NCBI GenBank assembly: GCA_905178155.1
Contig: CAJINV010000004.1
Coordinates: 3,885,555 to 3,949,554, forward strand
Reading direction: 5' to 3'
Source: Amoebophrya sp. A120
Taxonomy: Eukaryota; Sar; Dinophyceae; Syndiniales; Amoebophryaceae
Length of the DNA: 64,000 nucleotides
The notes below the pieces were generated by a model. It saw only the letters and a list, made by a program, of their open reading frames with translations, was not told where the DNA came from and searched no databases. Numbering within the stretch: the stretch's first letter is position 1; every line of letters begins with the position of its first letter. Below are positions 33,629 through 45,800 of this stretch, one piece after another. The position numbers were made by a program, and so were the translations under genes.

Positions 33629-35052
33629 ATTTAGGGGGATGTAGTATGGAATCAACATCGATCGCTAATTTTGCATTTTCAGTACTACAGATATTTGAGA
33701 ACAACATCATAGCACTAGTGACAGCTCAACAGGCAAAGAAAATATATGAAAGATAAAAATTTAAAATGCAGAATGCGAATGAGCGCATCTAAACATGGAG
33801 CACACATAGAGGACGCAAGTATCAGTGCCACTTGCTTTCGTAAGGCGTCGGTTCTTGCAGCTATTACAAAAAGATAGTAAAAAAGAACGGAGTGGTCAAC
33901 GGTAAAGTATCGAAATGAGAATAAATGAAAAGTGCTTCATCTACTACTTGAGAAACAAGATATACTTGAATTTTAATTTAAGCTTTACAGTAATATGAGT
34001 ATCTACTACCTCCAGAGACGGCCCCGCGTGTGGAGCCGCACACTACTAATTTTCTACTGTCTACCTCTACTCTCTCGATCTGGCTGATACCGTGGGCTCT
34101 CTCGCTTTCGCGAAAGAATCGACTCCGGAATTATTTACATCAAAATGCACCCCTGCTTTATTCTTGTCATTGTCTTTGTATTGACCACCTGCTAGATGAG
34201 TTGTGCTGTACTTCTTTAACCACACCGTACACTTCCTAGCGCTTATCTACAAACAACAATCTTCGACCGCTAAACCTAAAACTCATTTTACAAACCGCAT
34301 CGAACGATCCAGATCTTGCAATGTTATATGAAAATCCAGCACAAGAACAGCTCCGGACTACATCTACAACAGCGACCACCACTTGATTTCAAGAAATCTG
34401 TACCGCAATTGAAAGCCCTTTCAATTGTCTTCCTGAAAAACTACGCCACTGCCTGCGGCGAATGGAAGCTGAACCAGATGATGCAGTGGGTGCGCTCTTC
34501 CACTATGTCATCAAGTCACCGTCGCAGTAGAACTAGAAGCTTGACTTTTTTGTCTAGAAGATGCGATCTGATGGATGCTGCTGCCAGGGATGCCCGACAA
34601 TGTCAAGGATCCAGATGAACCTATCATGAGATCCACTTAAAAATCTTGGCTAAGCTCTTCGTCCAGTGCCAACAAGACAAGGTGCAAAACGCAAAATAAA
34701 AACTGCAAATAAAGAAAAAAGAAAGCAAAAGGATCACGATCAAAAAAGCGTACCAATTGCAGCTGAGGATGATCTAATGATCTGAATTGGAAATATTTGG
34801 CTTTCTGACGAAGTTGCCGACCACAAGGATCCATATCGGTGCTGGTACTTGAATATGATTATTTCCGTTTTTATTTCAATTATGCGACAGGATTGCAATA
34901 AACAATCAGTTTCAGACGCAAAAATAAATTTCAGACTGACTTTATCTTTTGCAACTTTGTTGAGTCAGTACAACAGTAGAGAGTTCCAGTCTGTAGAACT
35001 AGAAACCTCGATACCAAGTAGTAGCCCAAGAACGAACTACATCACAAGCAAA
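33629..35052. other. Intergenic, no gene supported
   Basis: 1.4 kb of AT-rich sequence. The frame of the downstream gene is open from 34849, but the first convincing start is at 35053. No introner or RNA gene. Confidence 0.5.
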
Positions 35053-36098
35053 ATGCCGCTCGTGTACCAGTCTTTGGCCGAAATTTCGAAGAACAACGCC
35101 GAGAACGTGAAGGTGGAGAATACCCTGAATGAGGACGAAAAAATCGCCTTCAAGGCCGAGCATTGCGAATTGGTAGTGGGTGAGGGTAGTTGTTCAACAT
35201 CAGTAGAAGAACTACAAGAATCCACGGCGGAGGACGCTGGCAAGAACGGTGAGGCGAGCAAGAGCAAGACAACTACAAGCTCGGAGCAGAGGACCTCCAG
35301 TTCTACTTCAGGCTCAAAAACTACAACTACCGGGGATCTGTACCTGACAACGTCGAAAATCATCTTCCAAACCGGCGACCAGAGGATTTTGCTGGATTAC
35401 CCCAGCGTCATGCTGCACGCCATCAGCAGGGATCCGCAGGCGTTCCCGAAGCCATGTACTTGCTTACGCCTTTTTTTACTTCACTTTTGCTATTTTTCCT
35501 TTTCGTCGTCTTGCACGCTAGTACTAGTTCGTCGTCCTCGTGATGAATTGTGATCGGTGCTTTAAGTCAGTCTGTGACGCAGGAGCCGAATTTCTATTTT
35601 ATTCACGACTCCATCTCCTGCAACCTTAACCTTTGAAAACAACCAGGTCTCTATTGCCAAGTGCGCAGCGACGGCGGGGGGAATAAGAGCATGATTGGAG
35701 TAGAATCAGCAAATAACGACCCAAAAAACCACACAACCGACTCCTCACCAACCGAGGATCAAGAGATGGTAGACGATGATGATGACGACGAAGCCGACCA
35801 ATTTCAGACCACAGAAATCAGGTTCGTGGTGCCGGAGGCGGACGTGCAGGTTTTGTTTGACGCCATGAGCGAGATGGTCTTACTCCACCCCGACCCGGAC
35901 TGCGACAGCGAAGACGAGGATAACATCATGGGCGGTGCTGGCGGTGGTTTCGGGGACCCGGACGCAGGCTGGGTGTTTTCGGATGATTTCAACCCGAATA
36001 ACTTGCTGGGGGTGGCCGATTACGATGCACTGGAAGATGCGGAGGAGGAGGAGGAAGAAGAGGAGGATTTTTCGGAGGACGAAATGGCGGTGGAGTAG
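35053..36098 (+). CDS. CLNS1A: pICln / methylosome chloride-conductance regulatory protein
   Basis: Exons 35053-35455 and 35647-36098 give a 284-codon ORF with one classical intron (GTACTT...AACCAG) and no introner. The start is in the context AGCAAAATGCCG. pICln is an assembly chaperone that holds Sm proteins for PRMT5 methylation during snRNP biogenesis. The PH-like fold is marked by GDLYLTTSKIIFQTGDQRILLDYPSVMLHAISRDP, split around position 35340-35440, then PCLYCQV reconstructed across the intron. After a Ser/Asn linker come EIRFVVPEADVQVLFDAMSEMVLLHPDPD and an acidic tail with a GVADYDALEDAEEEEEE stretch, as usual in pICln. A lineage-specific Ser/Thr/Glu insert of about 55 residues sits between the N-terminus and the PH-like core. 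In a genome whose introns depend on unusual splicing, a snRNP factor is of interest, but nothing here shows a special role. Confidence 0.87.
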
Positions 36099-36842
36099 GG
36101 AAGGGGAAACTGTTGTTGTTTCCTCGAGAAAGTAAGTAGCTACGTATGCTTTTCGTTTGTTACAGTTGAGGAAGTTGCACGGCGCTTTACTTTTGAAAAC
36201 TGTATACTGTTGGCGGAGCCTGTGCTAGTAGAACATGTACAACCGTGTGCGACTACTTTGCCAGGAGGTTCATCTTGCGCATGCGCACCGGCTGCAGGAG
36301 GTTTCTTCATTCGAAAAAACAGACTGAATGGATAGGAAAATAAAATCTCCACTTCTTCATACCACCGCGCAAGCTGCAGTATCCGAAACTACATCCGTAT
36401 TCGGATTTGTCTGCACGACCATCCGCTCGTCGGATTTATTTCTCATCTAGTTCCTGCTCTGTTCACCACTACGCGGAGGTGGATGATACGGCATAGCACT
36501 GTGCTTGTGCAAGCACAGTCTATTGATGTTGCTCTCGTTGAGCAGTGAGAGTAACGAGCAATGACCGTTTGTTGAAACGGTTCTTTATCTTTGACCGGTT
36601 CGATTACAACATCGGCCACGAGGAGAGGAAAAAATTGGACAAATGCTTTGCTGTAAATGTACTCGTCTGAGGAGAGAAAAAGAAATTTTGAGCGTCGTCA
36701 CGTCCCGTGGTACCCAGCATAATTTGGGCCAAGGTATACGATACAGTGAGCAGGCCGCTATTTTGTGGCACCACTGCATCAGGGTCATGGAGGTGTTGTT
36801 GGGGCTGTGTTGATTTCATCTTTCTCTTCAGACAAAGTAGCA
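36099..36842. other. Intergenic with three hairpins
   Basis: Three short inverted repeats follow each other at 36498-36519 (ACTGTGCTTG / CAAGCACAGT), about 36529-36562 (TTGCT..CGTT / AACGAGCAA) and about 36564-36581 (ACCGTTT / AAACGGT). They lie about 270 bp upstream of the PNGase F-like start. Their role is unknown. Otherwise no gene. Confidence 0.55.
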
Positions 36843-39800
36843 ATGACGCGACATCATCTGCCGACGTCGCTGTTCCTGCTCCTGTTCACGACGACCAGCG
36901 GCGTTGTGGTTGTGGTTCAAGGCCTACTCCACTCTGCCAAGCAAATTACAGTCGGAGGTCGCCATGATAGTAGAGCTGCAGGTCAAGAACAAGAGGAGCA
37001 CCAGGAGCGGGGTCATCTTGAGAGGCGACTCGCCGAGGAGTTGTCCTCGTCCTCGTCGCAGGGACGGCGACCGGCTAAAAACGCACACTCGCAGGAGACG
37101 GTCAGTCCGCGACATTCAGCAGGTCCTCGTCACGCCGTGTTCGCGCATTTCTCCGGCCAACGCCGCGTGGAGGCCACAACTTTGCCTTTTCACGGAACAG
37201 GTACTATTAACGAGGATACAAATCAGCTTCAAATTCATGCGGACGTGCCCTTCGACGCTAGCGTGCTTTATAATTTCGCGACGAACTACCAAAAAGAAAC
37301 ATCATCTACTCCGCACTGGACGAGGACAACATCAGCAGCTAAAGCTGAACTAGCTGCGCCTCGGTTGCTCGTGCAGTCGTCTGCCCTCGATAATAAAAAT
37401 CATGAAGCTGCTGCTTCTGCTTCTGCTCGCCGCGAGGAGGGCCGGAGTACAAAAAAATCCTCCGAAGTGGAGATGCTGCGATTTGTGACGCCGTACGGGG
37501 CCCCAATGAACACGCTGGTGGACGTGACGCACTTCGCCCCGCTGCTGCTTCCAACTACTACTAGTGCCGGCGAGCAGATGAACAACTCCGAGTCAGCTAC
37601 GGGCGCGAATGAACGACAGGACGTCGTCGGCGAGAACATCATATCCTGTGCAAATAAAGTATCGCACTCGTAGTGATTGCAATCATGCATTGCAAATTTT
37701 TTTCTCAAGGTAAATCCGCACTACAAATTTGATTTGCAAAAATGCTGGGCGAATCTGTAATGCAATTTATACTACAACTACGAAACGCAAACGATGCTTT
37801 TGCATTGCATACATCAAGAACACTCCCATTACATTCTACGGGGACACGGGCTCTTTCATCTGGAACACAACCGCGAACCTGAACTCCAGGACGGTGATGT
37901 ACCAAAACGCCAGCACGGGCGTGTGCCGCGGGCTGCAAAACCAAACCGACCCGAACGGCTTTCGCTTTTCCGCGGAGCTGCTGTTTCTGAAGCGCCGGAA
38001 GAGGCCCGAAGAGGAAGTGGAAGGCGGTGGTGAACATGATCACATCAATGCCGCAATCGCTTTTTCATCTACATCATCTACTACAACTTCCGAACAGGGC
38101 ATATCGGTTGCAGAAAAGACCGAAGTAGAGGCGCGGTCGCCGCCGCGAGCAGGACCACATCTTCAATCTGTGGAGCGACCCGATGTAGGAGCTCAACACT
38201 ATACAAGGCTCCGGCGGGAAAATTATAAACCGGAAAACGCGCAGCGAGTCGACGGATTTCACGTGCTGGACGATGTGCCTCCTCCTCCAGCGAGTAACAA
38301 GTGGAAGATGAATGAACAACTCCAGGAAGACGGTGCCTTGCTGCCGCCTTCAATACGACCGCAACACGCCGCGCCCGGTGGAGACGAGGAAGCGGCGATT
38401 TTAGTGCAGAAGTCAGCGGGAAGGATAAGGAATGTCCTTTCGCCATCGCCAGCAGTCGACTTCTTGAACCAGGTAGCGGCCAACAAGTACGCCACGACCA
38501 GGAGTACAACTGCTGGAACGACAACGAGGACGAAGGCACGCGTTAGCATACAGAAGGGTGAATTTGCAGTGAATTTGTATTGCGTGGCATGATGCATGAA
38601 TTATGAATTAAGGGGCATATGAAGAACACGAGGAGGACACCAGGCAGTCAGCGTTCCGTGTAGTTGAAAGGCTAGCACTTGCCTGGTGCCATTTGGATGG
38701 TGACGCTCACTGTCAGAGCCTAAAGTAGAGACGCACGTCTTTGCTGCCTGGTGCGTTGCCAAGAAGCAAAGGCGGCCTGTGGCGATCTCACAATACAACA
38801 CTGCCTCTGCGGAGTCCATAGGGGGTCGAGAGGGAGGGGGCCGAAGCCTCAACAGGAGAGGGGCACTGGGTCAACATCTAAATGGGTAGCTCTCACGGGT
38901 TGCGGCTGGCTCGGCTTGGATGTCCTCTGGAGGCATGTTGCAATGGATGCTTGCATCGCCTGCTTTGCTCTGTAGCTCGCATCTCTCCAGTTGTGTTCCT
39001 GCCTCATCTTGTTCGGGTCCTCTAGTCTTCTTCGACGTGATCCCCAGGTCAGAAATTCTCCTGGTGAATTTTGAGGCTTTTTCTTTTTGTTAAACTTTTC
39101 TGGAGCTCCAAAACCCGGAGTTTCTCATGCGCTAGCGAATTTTGAGCAGGGACCGCAGGCCAAAATTCACTCCCGCCCTTTTCAAAATTCACCCCAAAAT
39201 TCACCGGGCGCCCCTTTTCGACCGTGATAAGCAAAATTCAGCGCAGAAAAGTGCTCAAGGAAGTCCGCAAATAGGCCCTGGGAAGTGGGGCCGAGGGGAA
39301 AAGACAAGCGCCCTCTGCTGCCCTCAGCCCGTCTATATTCTGCCGAAAAGGCCGGGAGAGTTCACACGCCTGCCGGATAGACGCGTCAAAGCTCCCGGCC
39401 TGGTCGTTTCACTCTTGCCTTCGCGCCTTCTTGCCTAATTGCTTTTGCTTCGCAGCACTTTCTTTTTGGCGTCTTTGCCGCGGCTGCTGCAGTGCTCTTA
39501 TGCGAGCACAGGGAGACGAATAGACATGGCCAAAGAACGGCACCCAGGCCATGTCTAGAAGCTGCCCGCCGCATAAGCCTTGACTTCTGCGGTGTGCAGA
39601 ACCCACTTCCCAGAAGGCCAAGAGGGACAATGTCCCGGCGGACTCATCTGCAATTTGTCATGCAAAATTCACTACAAATTCGCCACTTCTCATGCTAACG
39701 GGTGTTAAAGCTCTAGACAAGCACGACACGACCAGGAGTACAACTGCTGGAACGACAACGAGGACGGAAGCACGCGCGCCTGCTGTTGTTGATGTTTCGC

Positions 39801-39848
39801 AAGATGAAGTTGTTGACCAGCAAGCCGAAGAAGAAAAAACGATAGAGG

Positions 39849-39890
<42 letters not shown>

Positions 39891-42800
39891 AAGGAACAAT
39901 AGCTACGGCTGCAACATTGTTGGAGAAGATGAAATTGAGGCGCAATAGAAGAGGTACCAGCGGTGTATTAGTACCTTCCACGCAGAAAAGTAAAAATGGA
40001 AACTACAGGTCCTCCAGCACCTCCATTGAAGATTCTGAGGTTGCCCTTGCCTCTGCGGTATCGAATTCGCAGAGAAACAAGAGGAAAAGGAACATCGAGG
40101 ACCACATGAGCAGCGGGTTTTCAAAACTCGCAGACCATGAAAAATTTGAGCCGAAGCTTGTGCTGGACCAGAAGCCACTCGCCGCCCTTTCGTTCGGCCG
40201 GCGGACCACCTCCGCGTCGAAAGTACAACAGGAGCAGCCGCTTTGCTCTGCTTTGCGCCCCACCACCTTCATTCCGGTTCTCTCCGAGCACCGGGGACGG
40301 GCGTTTGGGAAAATTACCAGCGCGGAGGCGAACGTGACAAGCACCGGCCGCGTGGTTGTCTTGGGCACCACGGCAGGAGGACACGACATCAGCGGTGGTG
40401 CAGCGCCGGCTAACGGCGCCACGATAAGTGATAGTGGTGCAAGTAGTACTAAAGATCACGATGAGGCCGCAAGAACACAAGCGAGGACTTCTCTACAGCA
40501 GTTTCTGGACGGCTATAATGCCACAACCTCCAGTATTTCTGTGCACTCTTGCCCCGACGGGATGGACCCCTTCCGGGAACAGCTGCGCCAGCTGAAACAG
40601 CTGCACGAGCTCCGCAGCTCCTTGGAGCAGCCGACGGTGACAGAACGCATCCAGGCCGAGACCGCCGTCGCGAGCTACCTGTTCGAAGAAAAGGCCCCGC
40701 TGGCGCTGGTGCCGCTGACCGCGACTAGTGGAAACATTAAAATGGGCCTCACAGGAAGTCGTGCAGCAGCTCTTGAGGACACAAGTGTCGGGGCGGGGGC
40801 AGCTACGAGCTTCTTGTCGACGTCTTCAAACGCGGCCGGAAGTGTTTACGATCCCGCGGTCGTGGCGCAACCAGATGAGAAGATGAACAACAACGTGACA
40901 GCAGCATCCGCCGCCGGCACAATACCTCCTTCTAGCCGGGTCGTCCAAGTGACTGCGCAGTTGCCCCTCCGGTTGCTTAGCCAGCTCTTGAACAGCAGCA
41001 GCAGCATCACCACCCGGAACAATGAGACTGACAGCAAAAGTCCATCCACGACTGCTCTGCCGGTGTTTTTTAACCGCCTGGTCACCGACACGGAGATGCC
41101 CACGGGGGAGGAGGAGGACTTCGGCTTGCGTTTTTGGTGGAACATGAGTACCCCACTCACCCCGATCGGCTCCATCGACTTGCGCAGTTTACGGGAAGTA
41201 GAAGTTCGTGAGCTGATGAAAAACGATACTGTAGAAGAAGTTGCAACCCAGAACACGACAACAAACTTGGCGGAAGTGGACGAAAAAGATCTTTCCCCGG
41301 ATGAACAGAATGAGCAAGACGAGGACGGAAACAATAAACTAATCTCCGTTTTTGCCGAGGTCCAGCTGAATGAAGACGTTGACGAAAGTTGTGTGCCCGC
41401 CACCCGAGGCGGACCCGGCGAGGGGGGACAGGCACTGCAGGTGGAGGAAAGCCTGTTTCCGAATTTGATGATGGCCGTGAACATGCGCGACGCGGTATCA
41501 TTTGTAAAAGCGTCCCCGCACGACCAGAGTCAAGATGGGAAATCCGCTAGACAAATCAGCCAGCTTTGGTCGTTTGGCATGACAAGTTTGTCCTCGTAGT
41601 GTAATCCTCTTTAGGTAGTTCAGCAGGATGACAGATCTAGTATATCATTCTGATTATAGCATCACAAATTCCAAAACACGGCCAGACAATGCCTCCTATG
41701 GCGCTCCGCATGAGAAACTTTTTTTGCATGCAGATTTGCATGACAGCGCTGGGGTGGGGACGTTTTTACTCAGAATACGCGGTGGACTACGTGAGCAAAA
41801 TGATGGCGGACGCGATATGGCGTTCTCAACTGTTACATTCTCAACTGTTACATGAATTTGTCATGCAAGACTGGCAAAAGTGAAAGGAGGAAGATTGCGC
41901 CTTTTGCATTACAAGTTTGGCGCAGATTTAGATGCTGTTTAGCACTTCCGACATTTGTCATGCGAAGCAGCTCGATCATCTGGCGGCTGAAGGCACTTTT
42001 GCATGACAAATCCATGTAACAGTTGAGAATGTAACGTTTGAGAGCGCCATACGCGAAAAACGACTCCGCGCTGCTCGGTGTAGAAGTCGAGTATCCTGAG
42101 TTTAAGACGTCCCCACCCCAGAGTTGAGTTCTTGGCGTGCAGATTTGCAGTTACAGGAAGATTTGTAATGCGCATCCCCATGATGAGTGGCATTTCCAAT
42201 TGACTTTTGGAATTTGTAGTGCTGTATGTAAACAGGATAAGCAGATGGCTTTGCGGTGCGGCTGCACCTCCTAAACTGCACTACAATACGGAGAGGGACC
42301 TGTCATGCGTGACTCCTTAGAGTTCTGGATTTGTCTTGCGCGATCCACATCTTGGCTCTGGGGTGGGGACTTTTTTGCACAGGATATTATCGAGAGGAAC
42401 GCTGTCAATATCTCCTGCACAGTCGAGGGGAGCAGTAGTGTTGGGCAGCAAGAAGATGAAGCTGAAACGTCGCCCAACGCCGTGACAGGACGTCTGGACG
42501 ACACCGGGGACGATAGCGCTAGCAGTCAAACTGGTGAGAACAGCACGTACCTCGTGGAGCATTTGCGATCCAAGATCCGACGTCTGCGCGACGAACCCCT
42601 GTGGCTGGAGGCTGCAAGGTCGAAACTGGGCACGCTGGTGCGGAATGAAGGGTACCTGGACGAAGACACGAAGGAGGGACTTTATAATTTCCAGATAGTC
42701 GTGCAAAATGAAAATACGAATGAAAACACAAACTGCAGTGCGGCCAATGATGACGTTGACAATCATGTTGACGAGCAGGAAAAAATGCACCGCGTCTGCC

Positions 42801-45800
42801 TTTTGCAGCTTCCCGTGCCCGTATCAATGCGAAAGGATGATATCATTACAGGCGAAAATGAACTCCTTCTCCCCTTTGCCACCGCAGACTTTGTGATTCC
42901 GTCCGTAGAACAAAACCAGGAGAACGAAACCAGCGGCAGCTCGCTGCTCTCCGCGTTCACTTCTGACGATGATGAAAAGCAGCCAAGAACTTCTGCTGCC
43001 AAAAACAGGACATTTGTCGCGCACCTGGTCGCCACCGGGCACGGGTGGGAGAATATCACACAGAAAAAAGTCGGCAGGTCACATTTGTAATGCAAAACTA
43101 AATACACAAAAAAATCTGTATTGCATATCCTAAACAGCATGCTATGGGGCCGCCCATGACAGTTTTTTCTGTGTATTTGATTTTGCATTACACGTATGCC
43201 CTGCCTGCTTTTTTCTCTGGGATAGAGAAGACCAGTCTGCAGTGCGGCGAGTACTGCAAAGTGCAGTACCGGTTCCGCTTCGAGCCCGTCGCTATGCATT
43301 TTCGCAAAAGTATCGTACTACCACGTAGAATACATGGGATGACAATAGTACATTTCGACGTCAGCATGAGACACGAAATCATCTGTAATGCGGATTTGGC
43401 TCAAGTGCGCCGAGTAGATTTGTATGACTATGCACGACTCCTGTGTTGATTACTGCGAGTGCGATGCTTTTACATTTCATACTAGTCGAGGGGGCGGTCG
43501 TACAAGACACAGAAACAATTCCGCAGAATGAAGATCACAGGAACACTTCCTACACCGTCCGCCAGTGGCGCGAAGACTGCAAGTGGAACCCCAACGGCGC
43601 GACGCAGGGCGGGACCTGGTGGGAAAGCCGCAACGGTTGGTGCCCCGGCGCGGTGAGTATCCTGAGTAAAAACGTACCCACACCAGAGTTGTAATGCAAA
43701 TCTGCATGCTGAAAATGTTTCTCATTTGGAGCTCCATGAGAAGCATTTTCTAGTCGTGTTTTGCAATTTGTCATGCTCCAATCAGCATGGTATGATAGAT
43801 CTCTGATGCTGCTGAGCTAGCTCAAACAGCACTACACTACGAATCCAAATTTGTCATGCAAAACAGCCAAAACTTGTGGATAATCCACAAGTTTTGGCTG
43901 TCTCCCCAGTTTTGGCTGTCTCCCCTAGACAAATCCAGGATTTGTCTAGCCGATTCCCCATCTTGACTCTGGTGTGGGTACGTTTTTACTCAGGATAGTG
44001 AGTGTGGGGAGTTTTGTGGATGTGTCGAAGAGTTTCGATATCGTGGCTCAGGAAGATGTATGAACTGCAAAAGTATCGTACTCGTATAAATGCATTACAA
44101 ATTTCCTCAGCATGAGAAATAAATCTTGTAATGCTGATTTACCAAAGGAAAATGCATGATTGCACTTACTACGAGTGCGATACTTTTGCACAGAATAAGA
44201 CGAAGAAAACGCGGCGTCATTGTCTGCAACCTTTTTCGGCGGCGAAGAACAAGATAAAAGTAGCCGGTTATTTCGGCTATCGTAAGGAAAATCCACCCCC
44301 CTCCCCTTATCGAAAAGAAAATTTGCGATGCTGATTTGTGACCACAAATCAGCTTCGTCTTGCGTACAAGGCAAACGGCACCGGTGTGGCGCATGGTGCA
44401 GCGAGTCTGTCATGCGTTTTCGCCTTTTCTAGAGTTGTTTCTCATGCTCACAGCTGCTAGCCGGATGCGTAGTACCCAAATGGGCTTAGAATATTATGCC
44501 GACAGGCTCTTGCTGCAATACAAAGTTCATCTGTGTACACAAATCCAGCGACACAAATTGTCTATGTCTTTTGATGAATATGGGGCGGGGGCTTCTTTCA
44601 CTTTGATATCGGCTGTATCTCTACGCCACCGTCTGGAACAACGACACGCAGGCGTTTGAGCCCTTTGTCGACTACGGAGGTTTTCTCGATGAGCAGCGCA
44701 GTACCCTGCACCTGCAGCTGAACCTCATGGTCTACGACCAACCCTGCCAGGTCCCGGAACAGCTGCGGCTGCCGTACGAGTGGCATAAAAACGAGGGTGA
44801 TTTAAGGCACCTTGACGGAGCAGCTGCGCCACTAGGTGGAGGCACTGCTACTGCGGAAGAAACGAGCGACTACGTGGAAGATAGTGATGACGGACTCGAA
44901 AATCCAAACGTCCCAGACACCAGCCAAGAATCTGCACTCGACCAGCAGTATGGATTGCAAATATGTCTGGGTCTGGAAACTTGTAATGCTAAAAGTGAAT
45001 AATAGACGCGCCGCACTACGCAGCTATGCATGACAAATTTTGTGGCTGCCATGTCTTAAGTACGTATTCCGCATGGCAAACTGCCTTTTCGCATGACAGT
45101 TAAGGGGGCTCTTTCGTACCTATGCAACACAGATTCTCGACTCATGCCAGACAAGCATGACAAACTTGCATTCTTCCAGACCCAGACACTTTTGCATTTG
45201 ATAAGCAGATTAAGGAGGCGCGGAGAGTTGCCGAGTGGCTCACGAGTGAAGATGGTGCTTCGAATTATAGCTCCGATGGTCCTGCAGCTGCATCAGAAGA
45301 TGCAAATACGCCACGCAGTCTACTTGCACAAGATACCTCTGGCCTGGTCCGGTTTCCGGAACAATCTAGTACAACTAGTTCAGTTGTGCCGTCGCGCTCG
45401 CAGCTACAGTCGTTTTCCAATGGAAAGAAAAATTCGACTTTTGATGTCGTGGAAACACCGCAAGGGAACGACGAGCTTTTACATATTCCTGCAGATATGC
45501 ATTGCAAATATGTCTGGTCATCTGGAAGAATGCAAAGTTTGTCATGCTCGGCCAGCATGATTCTCAAGTCTGTCATGCACGTTACTTATAGTAAAAGCAT
45601 CCTTCACAGTTTTCTGTCACACAGAAACGCAGTTTGCCATGCAGAACAGCAGGCAACACCTAGCAGCTGAGAAACTTGTCATGCGTGGCCGCCAGTTGAG
45701 ACCAGACGTCGTCTTCATGATTCTCCAGCCAGCATCACAGACAAGTGTCCAGACCGAGGCATATTTGCAAGGCATACCAGAAGTGCTCGAACAACACGAG

